Part shown: positions 43,045 through 51,797 of the stretch, piece by piece | Layout of the letters: each line of letters starts with the position of its first letter | Position numbering within the stretch: position 1 is the first letter of the stretch | Assembly: GCF_900142545.1 (NCBI RefSeq) | Contig: NZ_FRBF01000009.1 | Span: 62,001 to 126,000, forward strand | Length of the DNA stretch: 64,000 bases | Source of the DNA: Fibrobacter sp. UWT2 | GTDB lineage: Bacteria > Fibrobacterota > Fibrobacteria > Fibrobacterales > Fibrobacteraceae | Direction of reading: 5' to 3' | The notes under the pieces: model-generated | Told to the model about the DNA's origin: nothing | The model's input: only the letters and a program-made list of their open reading frames with translations | Databases searched by the model: none | Program-made: the position numbers and the translations under genes

Positions 43045-43491
43045 TTGGTAGCCCAGAAATTGGATACACTTATCGCCCAGGCATGCGAAGCTGCTGGCGT
43101 GACATTGGTGGAACAGGACATGTTCCGCGCAGGCAAACGTAAGACTCTGCGCCTTTACATAGACAAGCCCGAAGGGGTGACAATCGACGACTGCTCTAAC
43201 GTGAGCCGTCACTTGTCCGATGCCTTGGACCTGGATCCTGAAATTATCGAAGGTGCCTACACTTTGGAAGTGTCGTCGCCGGGGTTAGACCGCCCCCTGA
43301 AGTCGGTTGCCGATTTTACCCGCAATATTGGACGATTCCTGCGGGTGACTCGCAGTACCGGTAAGCCTGTTGTTGGCAAGCTGGTTTCTGCTGACGAAGA
43401 AAATTTGACGCTCACCCTTAAAGGCAATGCCGGTGACGTGGTCGTGCCCCGCAGCGAAGTGCTGGTGGCGAAAGTGGATGTACAAATATAA
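43045..43491 (+). CDS. rimP: ribosome maturation factor RimP
   Basis: A 148-residue protein needed for 30S subunit maturation. Family motifs: VEQDMFRAGKRKTLRLYIDKPEGVTIDDCSNVSRHLSDALD, then the invariant LEVSSPGLDRPLK. Translation probably starts at the TTG at 43045, with GAGG upstream. It leads the rimP-nusA-infB-rbfA-truB-ribF unit. The 256-base gap before it holds the small divergent gene's leader and, near 43025-43035, TATTATAC, a possible -10 box; nothing else is recognised there. Confidence 0.93.
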   Translation: MVAQKLDTLIAQACEAAGVTLVEQDMFRAGKRKTLRLYIDKPEGVTIDDCSNVSRHLSDALDLDPEIIEGAYTLEVSSPGLDRPLKSVADFTRNIGRFLRVTRSTGKPVVGKLVSADEENLTLTLKGNAGDVVVPRSEVLVAKVDVQI

Positions 43492-43506
43492 TAGGAAGGT
43501 CATTTT

Positions 43507-44676
43507 ATGAAGAACGAACCGAAAGTTAACTTGCTCGATGTGCTGAAAGAAGTGGTCGAAGCCAAGGATATGGATGATTCCATTGTCATCAACGCTTTGA
43601 AGGAAGCCTTGGTGACGGCAGCACGCAAGTACTTGCACATCGAAAAGAAAATCGATGTGGATTTCGATACTGAAACCAACGAAGTCCATGTGTTCTTGCG
43701 CGTGGCCGTTGTGGATGACTATCCGGATTACGACCCGAACATGACCGCTTCCGAAGTGGAAGAACTCGACAAGGGTTACATGCTGGTCGAAGAAGCCCGC
43801 GACTTCAACGAAGACGCTCAGCCGGGTGACTTCCTCGAAATGGAAATTCCTATTTCTGCATTCGGTCGCCAGGCCATCCAGACTGCAAAGCAGCTCTTGA
43901 ACCAGCAGATCCGCGATGCCGAACGCCAGAAGATCATGGACACCTACCGTAGCCGTATCGGTACCATGGTGAGCGGCGAAGTGCTCCGCCTTGAACAAAG
44001 TAATATCATCGTGAAGCTCGGCAAGCAGACCGAAGCTATGATTCCGGCTCGTGAACAGATCCGTCGCGAACGCTGGGCTCAGGGCAACTCCATCAAGGCC
44101 GTGATCGCCCGCGTGGAAGAATCCTCCAAGAACGGTGCCCAGGTAGTGCTTTCCCGCGCCAATGGCGACTTCCTCAAGGAACTCTTCCGTCAGGAAGTTC
44201 CGGAAATTTACGAAGGTACTGTCGAAATCAAGGGCGTTGCCCGTGAACCGGGTTTCCGCGCCAAGATTGCCGTGTACTCCCGTGACGAAAAGATTGACCC
44301 GGTCGGCGCATGCGTCGGTATGAAGGGTGCCCGCGTGCAGACGATTGTGCGCGAACTCGGCAACGAACGTATCGACATCGTTCAGTGGAACCCGGATCTG
44401 GATACCTTCATTACCCGTGCTCTTACTCCGGCTAACGTGATCAAGCTGATTCACGTGCCCGATACTCGCCGCACGGTGGTGATTATCAGTGATGAAAACC
44501 TCGCTCTGGCAATTGGCAAGAACGGCCAGAACGTGAAGCTTGCTGCAGAACTCGTGCAGCGCAACCTCGATGTGTTCGGTGAAAACGAATGGAACCAGAA
44601 GGACGACGAAACGAAGGCCAAGATTACTTCTCCGTCCGCTGCCGATTTGAACCAGAACCGTAAGGCTGCTCGCTAA
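43507..44676 (+). CDS. nusA: transcription termination/antitermination factor NusA
   Basis: A 389-residue RNA polymerase-binding factor. An N-terminal domain (1-125) is followed by an S1 domain (GTMVSGEVLRLEQSNIIVKLG, about 155-225) and two KH domains, including CVGMKGARVQTIVRELGNERIDIVQW and ALAIGKNGQNVKLAAEL. It ends shortly after KH2, so it lacks the C-terminal acidic repeats of E. coli NusA, as in many phyla. It lies 15 bases after rimP with AGGAAGG before the ATG. Confidence 0.96.
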   Translation: MKNEPKVNLLDVLKEVVEAKDMDDSIVINALKEALVTAARKYLHIEKKIDVDFDTETNEVHVFLRVAVVDDYPDYDPNMTASEVEELDKGYMLVEEARDFNEDAQPGDFLEMEIPISAFGRQAIQTAKQLLNQQIRDAERQKIMDTYRSRIGTMVSGEVLRLEQSNIIVKLGKQTEAMIPAREQIRRERWAQGNSIKAVIARVEESSKNGAQVVLSRANGDFLKELFRQEVPEIYEGTVEIKGVAREPGFRAKIAVYSRDEKIDPVGACVGMKGARVQTIVRELGNERIDIVQWNPDLDTFITRALTPANVIKLIHVPDTRRTVVIISDENLALAIGKNGQNVKLAAELVQRNLDVFGENEWNQKDDETKAKITSPSAADLNQNRKAAR

Positions 44677-44705
44677 TTTTAAAAAAGGAACATTGGAAGC
44701 TATTC

Positions 44706-47700
44706 ATGGCTAATGAAGAACAAATTAAACCAGTAGATTGGGCGAAGGAACACGGAGTCAAGAGTGACCTCGTGATCAAGCTTTTGCGCGAGAACGGTGT
44801 CAAGGTTTTGACCCAGGTTTCGAAGGTGAACGCCTCCGAATACGAAAAGATCGAAGCCGCTGTTGATGCTGAACGCCAGAAGGCTGAAGCCCGCAGTAAA
44901 AACCTGAAAAAGGCGTCTACCGCCGAAACTTCCAATGCCTCTTCCGACAAGAAGAAGGAATCTTCTTCGGCTGGCGACGGCAAGTTGAAGGCCAAGTTGA
45001 TCAGGACGAAGAAGCCGGCTGCAAAACCGGCCGCCGCTCCCGCTGCCGCCGCAGCACCTGCTGCAAAGCCTGCCGCAGTGGTAAAGCCTGCTGCTCCTAA
45101 GGTCGAACCGAAGGTCGAAACGCCTGCCGCTGCTCCCGCACCGGCTGCCGTTGAAGCTCCGAAGGCTCCCGAGGTGAAGCCCGCCGCAGCACCTGCTGCT
45201 CCGAAGGTTGAAGCTGCTCCCGCAGCTGCTGCCGCAGAAAAGCCTGCAGCACCTAAGGTTGAACCGAAGCCCGCTCCGGTGGAATCGAAGCCTGCTCCGG
45301 CTGCTGTAAAGCCTGCCGCACCGGCAGCCCCCGCAGCGCCCGCTGCTGCCGCACCGGCCGCTGCCAAGCCTGCCATGGTGACCCCGGGTATGGAACTTAA
45401 GCAGCCCCCGATGAAGGCTCAGGTGTTCAAACCTGATGAAGCTATTCTCGCCCGTATCAAGAAGTCTCAGCAACAGGCTCAGGCATCCCGCGGCGGTCAC
45501 CGTAACAACAACGGTAACCAGCAGGGTTATACGGGTACATTCGGTCGCCTTTCGAACAATGGCGACAACCGTAACGGAAACCGCCGTAACGACAACCGTA
45601 ACGGAAACGGTGGCCCGAACAATAACGGTGGCCGTACCTTTACTGGTCGCACCGGTGGCTTTACCGGCAGTTCTATGCAAGATGCCTTCAATGCTAGCAA
45701 TGGTGGCGCCCAGGGATTTGGCGGCCAGAATCAGGGCGGCAAGGGTGGCAAGCAGCAGAACGGTCGCCACGGCCAGAACGACAAGAACCGTCGCGGCAAT
45801 GGCAAGGACCGTCAGGACCAGCAGAAGGAAATCCAGCAGGAAGTCGTTCGTCAGAACGTTTCCCGCGTGATGGCTGACCTGTCCAAGAAGCCTGTCAAGA
45901 AAGTTTACCGCAAGGAGCATAACGACAATACTCCGGGCGAAGAAAAGAAAATCCTCAAGACTTCCGACTTTATTACCGTGGGCGAACTCGCTGGCCTTAT
46001 GGACCAGATGCCGGCCCGCGTGATCGCGAAGTGCATGGAAATGGGCATGATGGTGACCATCAACGCCCGCCTCGATTTTGAAACCATCCAGCTCTTGGCT
46101 GACGAATTCGGTTACGAAGCCCAGCTGATGGAAGAATACGAAGAAGAAGTGCTCGGCGTGGAAGAAGAATCTTCTGAAAACCTGAAGCCGCGTCACCCGG
46201 TGGTGACGGTGATGGGCCACGTTGACCACGGTAAAACTTCTTTGCTCGACTGGATTCGTAAGACCCATGTGGTGTCCGGCGAATCGGGTGGCATTACGCA
46301 GCATATCGGTGCATACGAAGTCACGACCAAGCAGGGTAAGGTGACCTTCCTCGATACTCCGGGTCACGAAGCATTCAGTGCTATGCGTGCTCGCGGTTCT
46401 CAGGTGACCGACGTGATCGTGCTCGTGGTGGCTGCCGACTCCATGGTGATGCCGCAGACGGTTGAATCTATTGAACTTGCCAAGCGCGAAAAGGTGCCGA
46501 TGGTCGTGGCTATCACGAAGATCGACTTGCCGACCGCTAACCCCGACAAGATTCGCGCCCAGCTCGCTGAACGCGGCGTGGAAGTGGAACAGTGGGGTGG
46601 TTCTACCAGCTGTATCGAAGTTTCTGCACGTACGGGCCAGGGCATGGACGACCTCTTGGAAACGCTCGCCCTCGAAGCCGAAGTGCTCGAACTCAAGGCT
46701 AACCCCGATGCTCACGCTCGCGGCGCCGTGGTGGAATCTAAGCTCGACGTGGGTAAGGGTTCTATGGCCACGATCCTCGTGCAGAACGGTACGCTCCATG
46801 TGGGTGACCCGTTTGTCTGCGGTATTTACGCTGGTCGTGTCCGTGCTATGTTTAACGAACGTGGCGAACAGATGAAGGAAGCTCCTCCGTCTGCTCCGTG
46901 TCAGGTGCTCGGCTTTGACGGTACTCCGCAGGCCGGTGACGATCTTATTGTGGTCGAAGACGAAAAGACCGCACGTGAAATTGCCTCCAAGCGCCGTATG
47001 GCTGCTCGTGAACGCGACCTGCGTTCTCGTAACGTGAAGACTTTGGAAGATACCTTCAACGATCGTAAGGAAGGTAAGCTCTCCGAACTCAACCTTATTG
47101 TTAAGGCCGACGTGGGCGGTTCTGCAGAAGCTCTTGCAGCAAGCCTCGAAAAGCTTACCAACAAGGAAGTGCGCGTCAACATTATCCGCAAGGGTGTGGG
47201 TACCATTACGGAATCCGATATCTTGCTCGCTACGACCGCACAGGCAATCATTATTTCCTTCCACTTGATGCCGTCGCTCTCTATCCGCGAAATGGCCCAG
47301 AAGGAAGGCATCGAAATCCGCAACTACCGCGTGATTTACGACTGCATTGAAGATATCACCAACGCTGTGGAAGGCCTCCTCAAGCCGACCATGCGCGAAG
47401 AACTCTCCGGCGAAGCCGAAATCCGCCAGGTGTTCAAGATTCCGAAGATCGGTCTCATCGCAGGCTGTATGGTTACCGACGGCGAAGTCGACCGTACCAG
47501 CCATGTGCGCGTGTACCGCAACGGTGTGGAACTCGGTACGACCGTGGTCCAGTCCTTGAAGCGCATGAAGGACGACGTCAAGTCTGTCGCTCGTGGCTTT
47601 GAATGCGGTATCGGTCTTAAGGGTTACGAAGACATCAAGGAAGGCGATAGCTTGATCTTCTTCAAGGAAGTCAAGGTTGCCCGTACCCTGAAGGATGTGG

Positions 47701-47756
47701 CCCGCGAAGAAGCCGAAGAAAAGGCCAAGAAGGCTGAGGAGTCCAATGAGTCGTAG
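44706..47756 (+). CDS. infB: translation initiation factor IF-2
   Basis: A 1016-residue GTPase that brings fMet-tRNA to the 30S subunit. An IF2-N module (VDWAKEHGVKSDLVIKLLRENGVKV) opens the protein; then come an Ala/Pro/Lys-rich segment (about 95-225), an Asn/Gly/Arg-rich segment (about 255-370) and a second IF2-N-like module (about 418-480). The G domain begins with GHVDHGKTSLLD near residue 504, then DTPGHEAFSAMRARG and TKIDLP; domains II to IV follow. The low-complexity N-terminus is long but typical in kind. Its 3' end overlaps rbfA by 11 bases. Confidence 0.97.
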   Translation: MANEEQIKPVDWAKEHGVKSDLVIKLLRENGVKVLTQVSKVNASEYEKIEAAVDAERQKAEARSKNLKKASTAETSNASSDKKKESSSAGDGKLKAKLIRTKKPAAKPAAAPAAAAAPAAKPAAVVKPAAPKVEPKVETPAAAPAPAAVEAPKAPEVKPAAAPAAPKVEAAPAAAAAEKPAAPKVEPKPAPVESKPAPAAVKPAAPAAPAAPAAAAPAAAKPAMVTPGMELKQPPMKAQVFKPDEAILARIKKSQQQAQASRGGHRNNNGNQQGYTGTFGRLSNNGDNRNGNRRNDNRNGNGGPNNNGGRTFTGRTGGFTGSSMQDAFNASNGGAQGFGGQNQGGKGGKQQNGRHGQNDKNRRGNGKDRQDQQKEIQQEVVRQNVSRVMADLSKKPVKKVYRKEHNDNTPGEEKKILKTSDFITVGELAGLMDQMPARVIAKCMEMGMMVTINARLDFETIQLLADEFGYEAQLMEEYEEEVLGVEEESSENLKPRHPVVTVMGHVDHGKTSLLDWIRKTHVVSGESGGITQHIGAYEVTTKQGKVTFLDTPGHEAFSAMRARGSQVTDVIVLVVAADSMVMPQTVESIELAKREKVPMVVAITKIDLPTANPDKIRAQLAERGVEVEQWGGSTSCIEVSARTGQGMDDLLETLALEAEVLELKANPDAHARGAVVESKLDVGKGSMATILVQNGTLHVGDPFVCGIYAGRVRAMFNERGEQMKEAPPSAPCQVLGFDGTPQAGDDLIVVEDEKTAREIASKRRMAARERDLRSRNVKTLEDTFNDRKEGKLSELNLIVKADVGGSAEALAASLEKLTNKEVRVNIIRKGVGTITESDILLATTAQAIIISFHLMPSLSIREMAQKEGIEIRNYRVIYDCIEDITNAVEGLLKPTMREELSGEAEIRQVFKIPKIGLIAGCMVTDGEVDRTSHVRVYRNGVELGTTVVQSLKRMKDDVKSVARGFECGIGLKGYEDIKEGDSLIFFKEVKVARTLKDVAREEAEEKAKKAEESNES

Positions 47757-48099
47757 AACTGACAGATTGGACGAACAGTTCCGCGAGGAAATCGGCAAGC
47801 TCTTGCAGAAGGGCTTGAAGGATCCTCGTGTGAGCAGCCTCGCAAGCATCACGCGCGTCACGATTACCGATGACCTGAGCTACGCCAAGGTCATGGTGTC
47901 CGTGATGGGTACCGATAAGGAAAAGCGTGATTCGCTGATTGGCCTCAAGAATTCGGCGGGTTATATCCGTACTGTTTTAGGCAAGGCGCTTAAGATCCGC
48001 AAGATTCCGGAACTGAATTTTGTTCTGGATGAAAACTTGGAACACGCCATGCATATCGAAAGCATTCTGGCCGAACTGAAGCAGAAAGGGGACTTGTAA
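47746..48099 (+). CDS. rbfA: ribosome-binding factor A
   Basis: A 117-residue KH-type protein for 16S rRNA processing and cold growth. MSRRTDRLDEQFREEIGKLLQKGLKDPRV is a typical start; ITRVTITDDLSYAKVMVSV and the C-terminal RKIPELNFVLDENLEHAMHIESIL complete the family pattern. I start at the ATG at 47746, which overlaps the end of infB and has GAGGAG upstream. truB begins on the next base after its stop. Confidence 0.95.
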   Translation: MSRRTDRLDEQFREEIGKLLQKGLKDPRVSSLASITRVTITDDLSYAKVMVSVMGTDKEKRDSLIGLKNSAGYIRTVLGKALKIRKIPELNFVLDENLEHAMHIESILAELKQKGDL

Positions 48100-49008
48100 T
48101 TGAGCAATTCCGGCTTCGTTCTTTTGGACAAGATTGCTGGCGAAACTTCTTTTAAGGCCCTTTTCCCACTGAAAAGGGTCTTTTCTACAAAGCGAGTAGG
48201 CCACGCGGGCACGCTGGATTTGCGTGCCTCGGGCTTGATTATTGCTGCCACCGGCCGCTGCACGCGACTGTTGCCCTTTATCGAAGCCAAGGACAAGTGC
48301 TATAGCTTTAGGCTGCATTTGGGCTACGAAACCGACACCTTGGAGTGGGACGGCGAGGTCGTAGAACAAGATGAGAGAACGCTCGCGATTTCCCGCGAAA
48401 AGCTCGAAGCCGTTCTCCCGCAATTTACGGGCGATATTGAACAGGTTCCGCCCAAGTACTGCGCCGTGAAAATCAACGGCGTGCGTGCCAGCGACTTGAT
48501 GGAACGTGGCCGCAACATTGAATTGAAACCCCGCAAGATTCACATTGGCGAACTCAAGGTGATTGGCGAGGGCGAAGTGACCGAAGGCTGCTCCGGCAAG
48601 GAATTTGCGACCTTCGACTTGATTTGCGAATGCTCCAAGGGAACTTACATTCGTGCGCTCGGTCGCGATATTGGTCGTGCGCTTGGAACCTACGCGTGCG
48701 TATCGCAGATACGCAGACACCGCATCGGCAATGTGACGCTCGATAAGGCGGTGCGTGGCGAGAACTTGACTCGTGAAAATCTGTTGCCGGTCGATGCGGT
48801 GCTCGACTTTCCGGTGGTGCGCCTTACCGACGAACAGGTGGCCGTGATTCGACAGGGCAATTGGCTCCCGTGGAAAGAGAAAGTCGAGGGCGTGGGTCCT
48901 GATGGCCATGTGTTTGCTGCAAATATGCAAGGCGAAGTCTTGAGCTTGTGTTTTTATGAGCCGGGGCGTATTAAGCCGAAATTTTATTTGGGTGAGGATG
49001 AAAAATGA
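48100..49008 (+). CDS. truB: tRNA pseudouridine-55 synthase
   Basis: A 302-residue enzyme making pseudouridine in the T-loop of tRNAs. VLLDKIAGETSF and RVGHAGTLDLRASGLI carry the family motifs, with catalytic Asp40. YxFRLHLGYETDTLEWDG and the CSKGTYIRALGRDIGRALG stretch follow. It starts at a TTG directly after rbfA, with GGGG about 12 bases upstream, so it probably depends on coupling. Its TGA overlaps the ribF ATG. Confidence 0.94.
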   Translation: MSNSGFVLLDKIAGETSFKALFPLKRVFSTKRVGHAGTLDLRASGLIIAATGRCTRLLPFIEAKDKCYSFRLHLGYETDTLEWDGEVVEQDERTLAISREKLEAVLPQFTGDIEQVPPKYCAVKINGVRASDLMERGRNIELKPRKIHIGELKVIGEGEVTEGCSGKEFATFDLICECSKGTYIRALGRDIGRALGTYACVSQIRRHRIGNVTLDKAVRGENLTRENLLPVDAVLDFPVVRLTDEQVAVIRQGNWLPWKEKVEGVGPDGHVFAANMQGEVLSLCFYEPGRIKPKFYLGEDEK

Positions 49009-49922
49009 AGCGTGCTGTGACGATGGGTAATTTTGACGGATGCCACCTGGGACACCAGGCGCTTTTCCGCACGCTCAAGGCTGTTGCTGAAGTGAACGGC
49101 TTGAAGCCTACCGTCATTAGCTTTGAACCGCATTCCAACTATGTGCTGCGCACTCCTGGCGATCCGCTGCTCCTCACGACTACCGAAGAAAAGCGCGAAT
49201 TTATTGAAAGCCTGGGTCTTGAGTTTTTGGTGCTTCCATTTACGCCCGAGGTGGCGAAGCTTCCGTTCGATGTTTTTGTCCGTCAGGAACTGATTGAAAA
49301 GCGCGGCGTGTGTTCCATGTTCTTTGGACACGACCATTGCTTTGGCGCTGGCGGCAAGGGCAACTACGAAACCATTACCGCTGCTTTCCCGGAACTTTCG
49401 ACGGCCATGCTTTCGATTGTGCTTCACAAGGGTGAACGTGTGAGTTCTTCTGCTGTGCGAAATGCCTTGCTGAATGGCGATGTGTCGCGCGCGCAGACTT
49501 ATCTGGGCCGCCCGTACCGTTTGTCAGGAACGATTGTCGAAGGCAAACGCCTCGGCCATACCATCGGATTCCCGACCGCGAACCTTCAGGTGGAAAAGTA
49601 CAAGTTCTTGCCTAAGCACGGCGTGTATGTGGCAACCGCTCGCCTCCCGGGTGGTGTTGATGCAGACGGTGCACACGACGAACGCTGTTTCCGTGCGGTG
49701 GTGAACATTGGTACGCAGCCTTCTACCGGCAACCAGCGTCTCGCTATCGAAGCATATCTGCTCGACTTTAACGAAGACATTTACGGTCGCCCGATGGCGC
49801 TTGACTTGATGGCGTACCTGCGCCCCGAACAGAAGTTCCCGAGCTTGGACGATTTGGTGCGCCAGATTGGCATGGACGCCGATACCGCCCGCAATTACAA
49901 CGGCAATCATTGGGCTGAATAA
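49005..49922 (+). CDS. ribF: bifunctional riboflavin kinase / FAD synthetase
   Basis: A 305-residue enzyme turning riboflavin into FMN and FAD. The N-terminal adenylyltransferase domain has VTMGNFDGCHLGHQALF and the FFGHDHCFGAGGKGNYET segment; the C-terminal kinase domain (about 180-300) has GRPYRLSGTIVEGKRLGHTIGFPTANL. It overlaps truB by four bases and ends the translation operon, with its TAA in the loop of a hairpin followed by T6. Confidence 0.95.
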   Translation: MKRAVTMGNFDGCHLGHQALFRTLKAVAEVNGLKPTVISFEPHSNYVLRTPGDPLLLTTTEEKREFIESLGLEFLVLPFTPEVAKLPFDVFVRQELIEKRGVCSMFFGHDHCFGAGGKGNYETITAAFPELSTAMLSIVLHKGERVSSSAVRNALLNGDVSRAQTYLGRPYRLSGTIVEGKRLGHTIGFPTANLQVEKYKFLPKHGVYVATARLPGGVDADGAHDERCFRAVVNIGTQPSTGNQRLAIEAYLLDFNEDIYGRPMALDLMAYLRPEQKFPSLDDLVRQIGMDADTARNYNGNHWAE

Positions 49923-49933
49923 TTCAGTTTTTT
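49915..49933 (+). terminator. short terminator with the ribF stop codon in its loop
   Basis: CTGAA-TAA-TTCAG forms a 5-bp stem whose three-base loop is the TAA stop codon of ribF, followed by TTTTTT. The stem is short and AT-rich, so its strength is doubtful, but it sits where the operon should end. Confidence 0.5.
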
Positions 49934-49983
49934 CCCATTTGCCTCAAAAAAGAGTATATTAAAAGTACTTACTTGAGGTGTAT

Positions 49984-51609
49984 ATGGGAGCAAAGATTTT
50001 ATTGACATTGGGGCTTGCCCTTTCAGCGATACAAGCGTTTGGTGCTGTGTATTATGTGGCGCCTGATGGCAGCGACAATGCGGCGGGCACAAAGGAGAAA
50101 CCCTTCGCATCGCTCAACAAGGCGAATACCGTGGTGACTGCGGGCGATACCGTTTGGATTCGCGGCGGCATTTACGACCTGCACGATACAGTCTTTTACA
50201 CACGATACAAGATGACGGCGGGCATTCTCCTCACAGCAAGCGGCGAAAGTGACGATAACCGTATCCATTATCTTGCCTATCCGGGCGAGCGCCCGATTTT
50301 TGACGCAGCCAACCTCCCCGTGGCCGCGGGCGAAGAGCATGGCGACGGCACTCCCGAAGGAGCAATGTACACCTCGCCTATCGTGATTGCGGCAAAATAC
50401 CTGCACTTGAAAGGCTTTGATGTTCGCAATACGCCCATGATACACAATTCCAATTCAGGCGTTTTCCTGTACGCGAGTAAGCATATTTTCTTGGAACAGA
50501 TTGACAGTCACCACAACGCGGGACCGGGATTCTTTGCGCACGACGGAGCGTCAGGCGGCGGTGGGCACCTCTTTTTGAACTGCGATGCGCACGACAATTA
50601 TGACCCCACGGATTGGCAGGGCGATGGCGAGAATGCCGACGGTTTCGGCGCGCACTATCAGGAATCCGGCCAGGGCGATACCACCAAGTTCATCGGGTGT
50701 CGCTCGTGGTGGAACAGTGACGACGGCTTCGATTTCATTAACCAGGAATTCCCCGTGGTGCTGGAAAATTGCTACGCCATGGGGAACGGCTACAGCGATT
50801 TTGGGCGAGGTAGCCCGAAAAACGGCAACGGATACGGCATCAAGATGGGCCAAAGTACGTTTGGCACCGGGCATCACCTCATTAAGTTTTGTGCCGCTTG
50901 GAAAAATAAGGCGTCGGGCTTTTATGCAAACTATACCAATGCCGGAAGCACGTGGCTCAACAACACGGCCTACATGAATGGCGACCGTTCCTTCAGCATG
51001 GCATCGGCGCTCTATGCCGAAGATGGAAAGACCCGCCTGGCCGAAGTGGTGCCATTGACGGGCGACAACGCGCACGTGCTCAAGAATAACATTGCCTTCC
51101 CGAACAAGAATTCGCAAATCGGGGAATGCTGGGAAAAAATTTCGAGCCAGAACATCGACCATTATGTGGAATGCCCAGCTGGCGAAAATAATACGTGGAA
51201 TTTGAATCTTGATTTGACGGAAGATGACTTTGTAAGTCTTGATGACCCGAGCATGACCGTGACCGGCGAAGATCTCTCAACGCTTCCGGGAATACTTGGC
51301 CCGCGCAACGCGGACGGCAGTTTGCCGAACGTGGACTTCTTGAAACTCAAGAAGGGAAGCCGCGCCTTAGAATTAGGCTTGGGTGCATTCGAATATGGCG
51401 AGCCTTCGATCGTGATGACCCGCGCTAATCCTGTGGAATTTTCTGGTACTGCATTCGTGTTCGACATGCAGGGCCGATACCTGGGAATCTTGCAGGCCGA
51501 GCAGCTTCGTTTCGGCTCCGTAGCCGAAGTGCTCCGTGCTAAATTCAGAAACTCTGGCGCCTATATTGTGCGTCAGGGTAGGTACTTGCAGAAAGTGAAT
51601 GTGAAGTAG
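49984..51609 (+). CDS. secreted pectate lyase-like right-handed beta-helix protein (PL9-like)
   Basis: A 541-residue exported enzyme; the ATG at 49984 follows GAGG and gives a signal peptide ending AIQAFGA. The beta-helix carries calcium-site residues like those of PL9 lyases: D219 in ENADGFG and D246, D247, D250 in NSDDGFDF, with K287 (GNGYGIKMG) as the likely catalytic base. PL9 enzymes cut pectate by beta-elimination. Residues about 485-541 (FVFDMQGRYLG, GAYIVRQGRYLQKVNVK) form a basic C-terminal domain like the sorting tails of type IX-secreted or Fibrobacter enzymes. It stands alone between two housekeeping clusters, with TATATT at 49955-49960. Confidence 0.8.
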   Translation: MGAKILLTLGLALSAIQAFGAVYYVAPDGSDNAAGTKEKPFASLNKANTVVTAGDTVWIRGGIYDLHDTVFYTRYKMTAGILLTASGESDDNRIHYLAYPGERPIFDAANLPVAAGEEHGDGTPEGAMYTSPIVIAAKYLHLKGFDVRNTPMIHNSNSGVFLYASKHIFLEQIDSHHNAGPGFFAHDGASGGGGHLFLNCDAHDNYDPTDWQGDGENADGFGAHYQESGQGDTTKFIGCRSWWNSDDGFDFINQEFPVVLENCYAMGNGYSDFGRGSPKNGNGYGIKMGQSTFGTGHHLIKFCAAWKNKASGFYANYTNAGSTWLNNTAYMNGDRSFSMASALYAEDGKTRLAEVVPLTGDNAHVLKNNIAFPNKNSQIGECWEKISSQNIDHYVECPAGENNTWNLNLDLTEDDFVSLDDPSMTVTGEDLSTLPGILGPRNADGSLPNVDFLKLKKGSRALELGLGAFEYGEPSIVMTRANPVEFSGTAFVFDMQGRYLGILQAEQLRFGSVAEVLRAKFRNSGAYIVRQGRYLQKVNVK

Positions 51610-51700
51610 TGCTACGTTAGCACAACTATTTATTCCTAAAAATCGTTAGTGAACCTTTGTTCACTTATTTTACCTCGGACCTGGATCCGAGGTATGCTTT
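51609..51700 (+). terminator. series of three hairpins after the lyase gene
   Basis: Three perfect hairpins lie in the 188-base gap before mraZ: GTGCTA-CGT-TAGCAC starting about the stop codon (51609-51623), GTGAAC-CTTT-GTTCAC (51649-51664, then TTATTTT) and ACCTCGGA-CCTGGA-TCCGAGGT (51672-51693, then ATGCTTTTTG). The second and third look like Rho-independent terminators that separate the lyase from the dcw cluster. Confidence 0.6.
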
Positions 51701-51740
51701 TTGTATGCTTTCGGGTTGAAAATGTCGGCTCTATCTTGCC

Positions 51741-51794
51741 AAAGTGGTAGAAAATGGTAGATTTGTACTGTGTTGTGGTAAAATGTGTCAAACT
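51741..51794 (+). promoter_or_regulatory. predicted MraZ operator repeats and dcw promoter
   Basis: Upstream of mraZ, GTGGTAGAAA (51744) and ATGGTAGATT (51754) form direct repeats with a 10-bp period, and GTGGTAAAAT recurs at 51775, two turns further on. MraZ is known in other bacteria to bind such 10-bp-spaced TGGK repeats in its own promoter. TAAAAT at 51779-51784 is a candidate -10 box overlapping the last repeat, which would suit autorepression. Confidence 0.55.
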
Positions 51795-51797
51795 AGT

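Noticed and set aside
45010-45380. GC-rich repetitive stretch
   Set aside because: It is the Ala/Pro/Lys-rich linker of IF-2, a normal feature of that protein.
44700-47861. Open frame of 1053 codons on the minus strand opposite infB
   Set aside because: It mirrors the full infB gene, whose domains are unmistakable. The frame is open because of codon bias and the Ala/Pro/Gly repeats; its product is low-complexity and matches no family.
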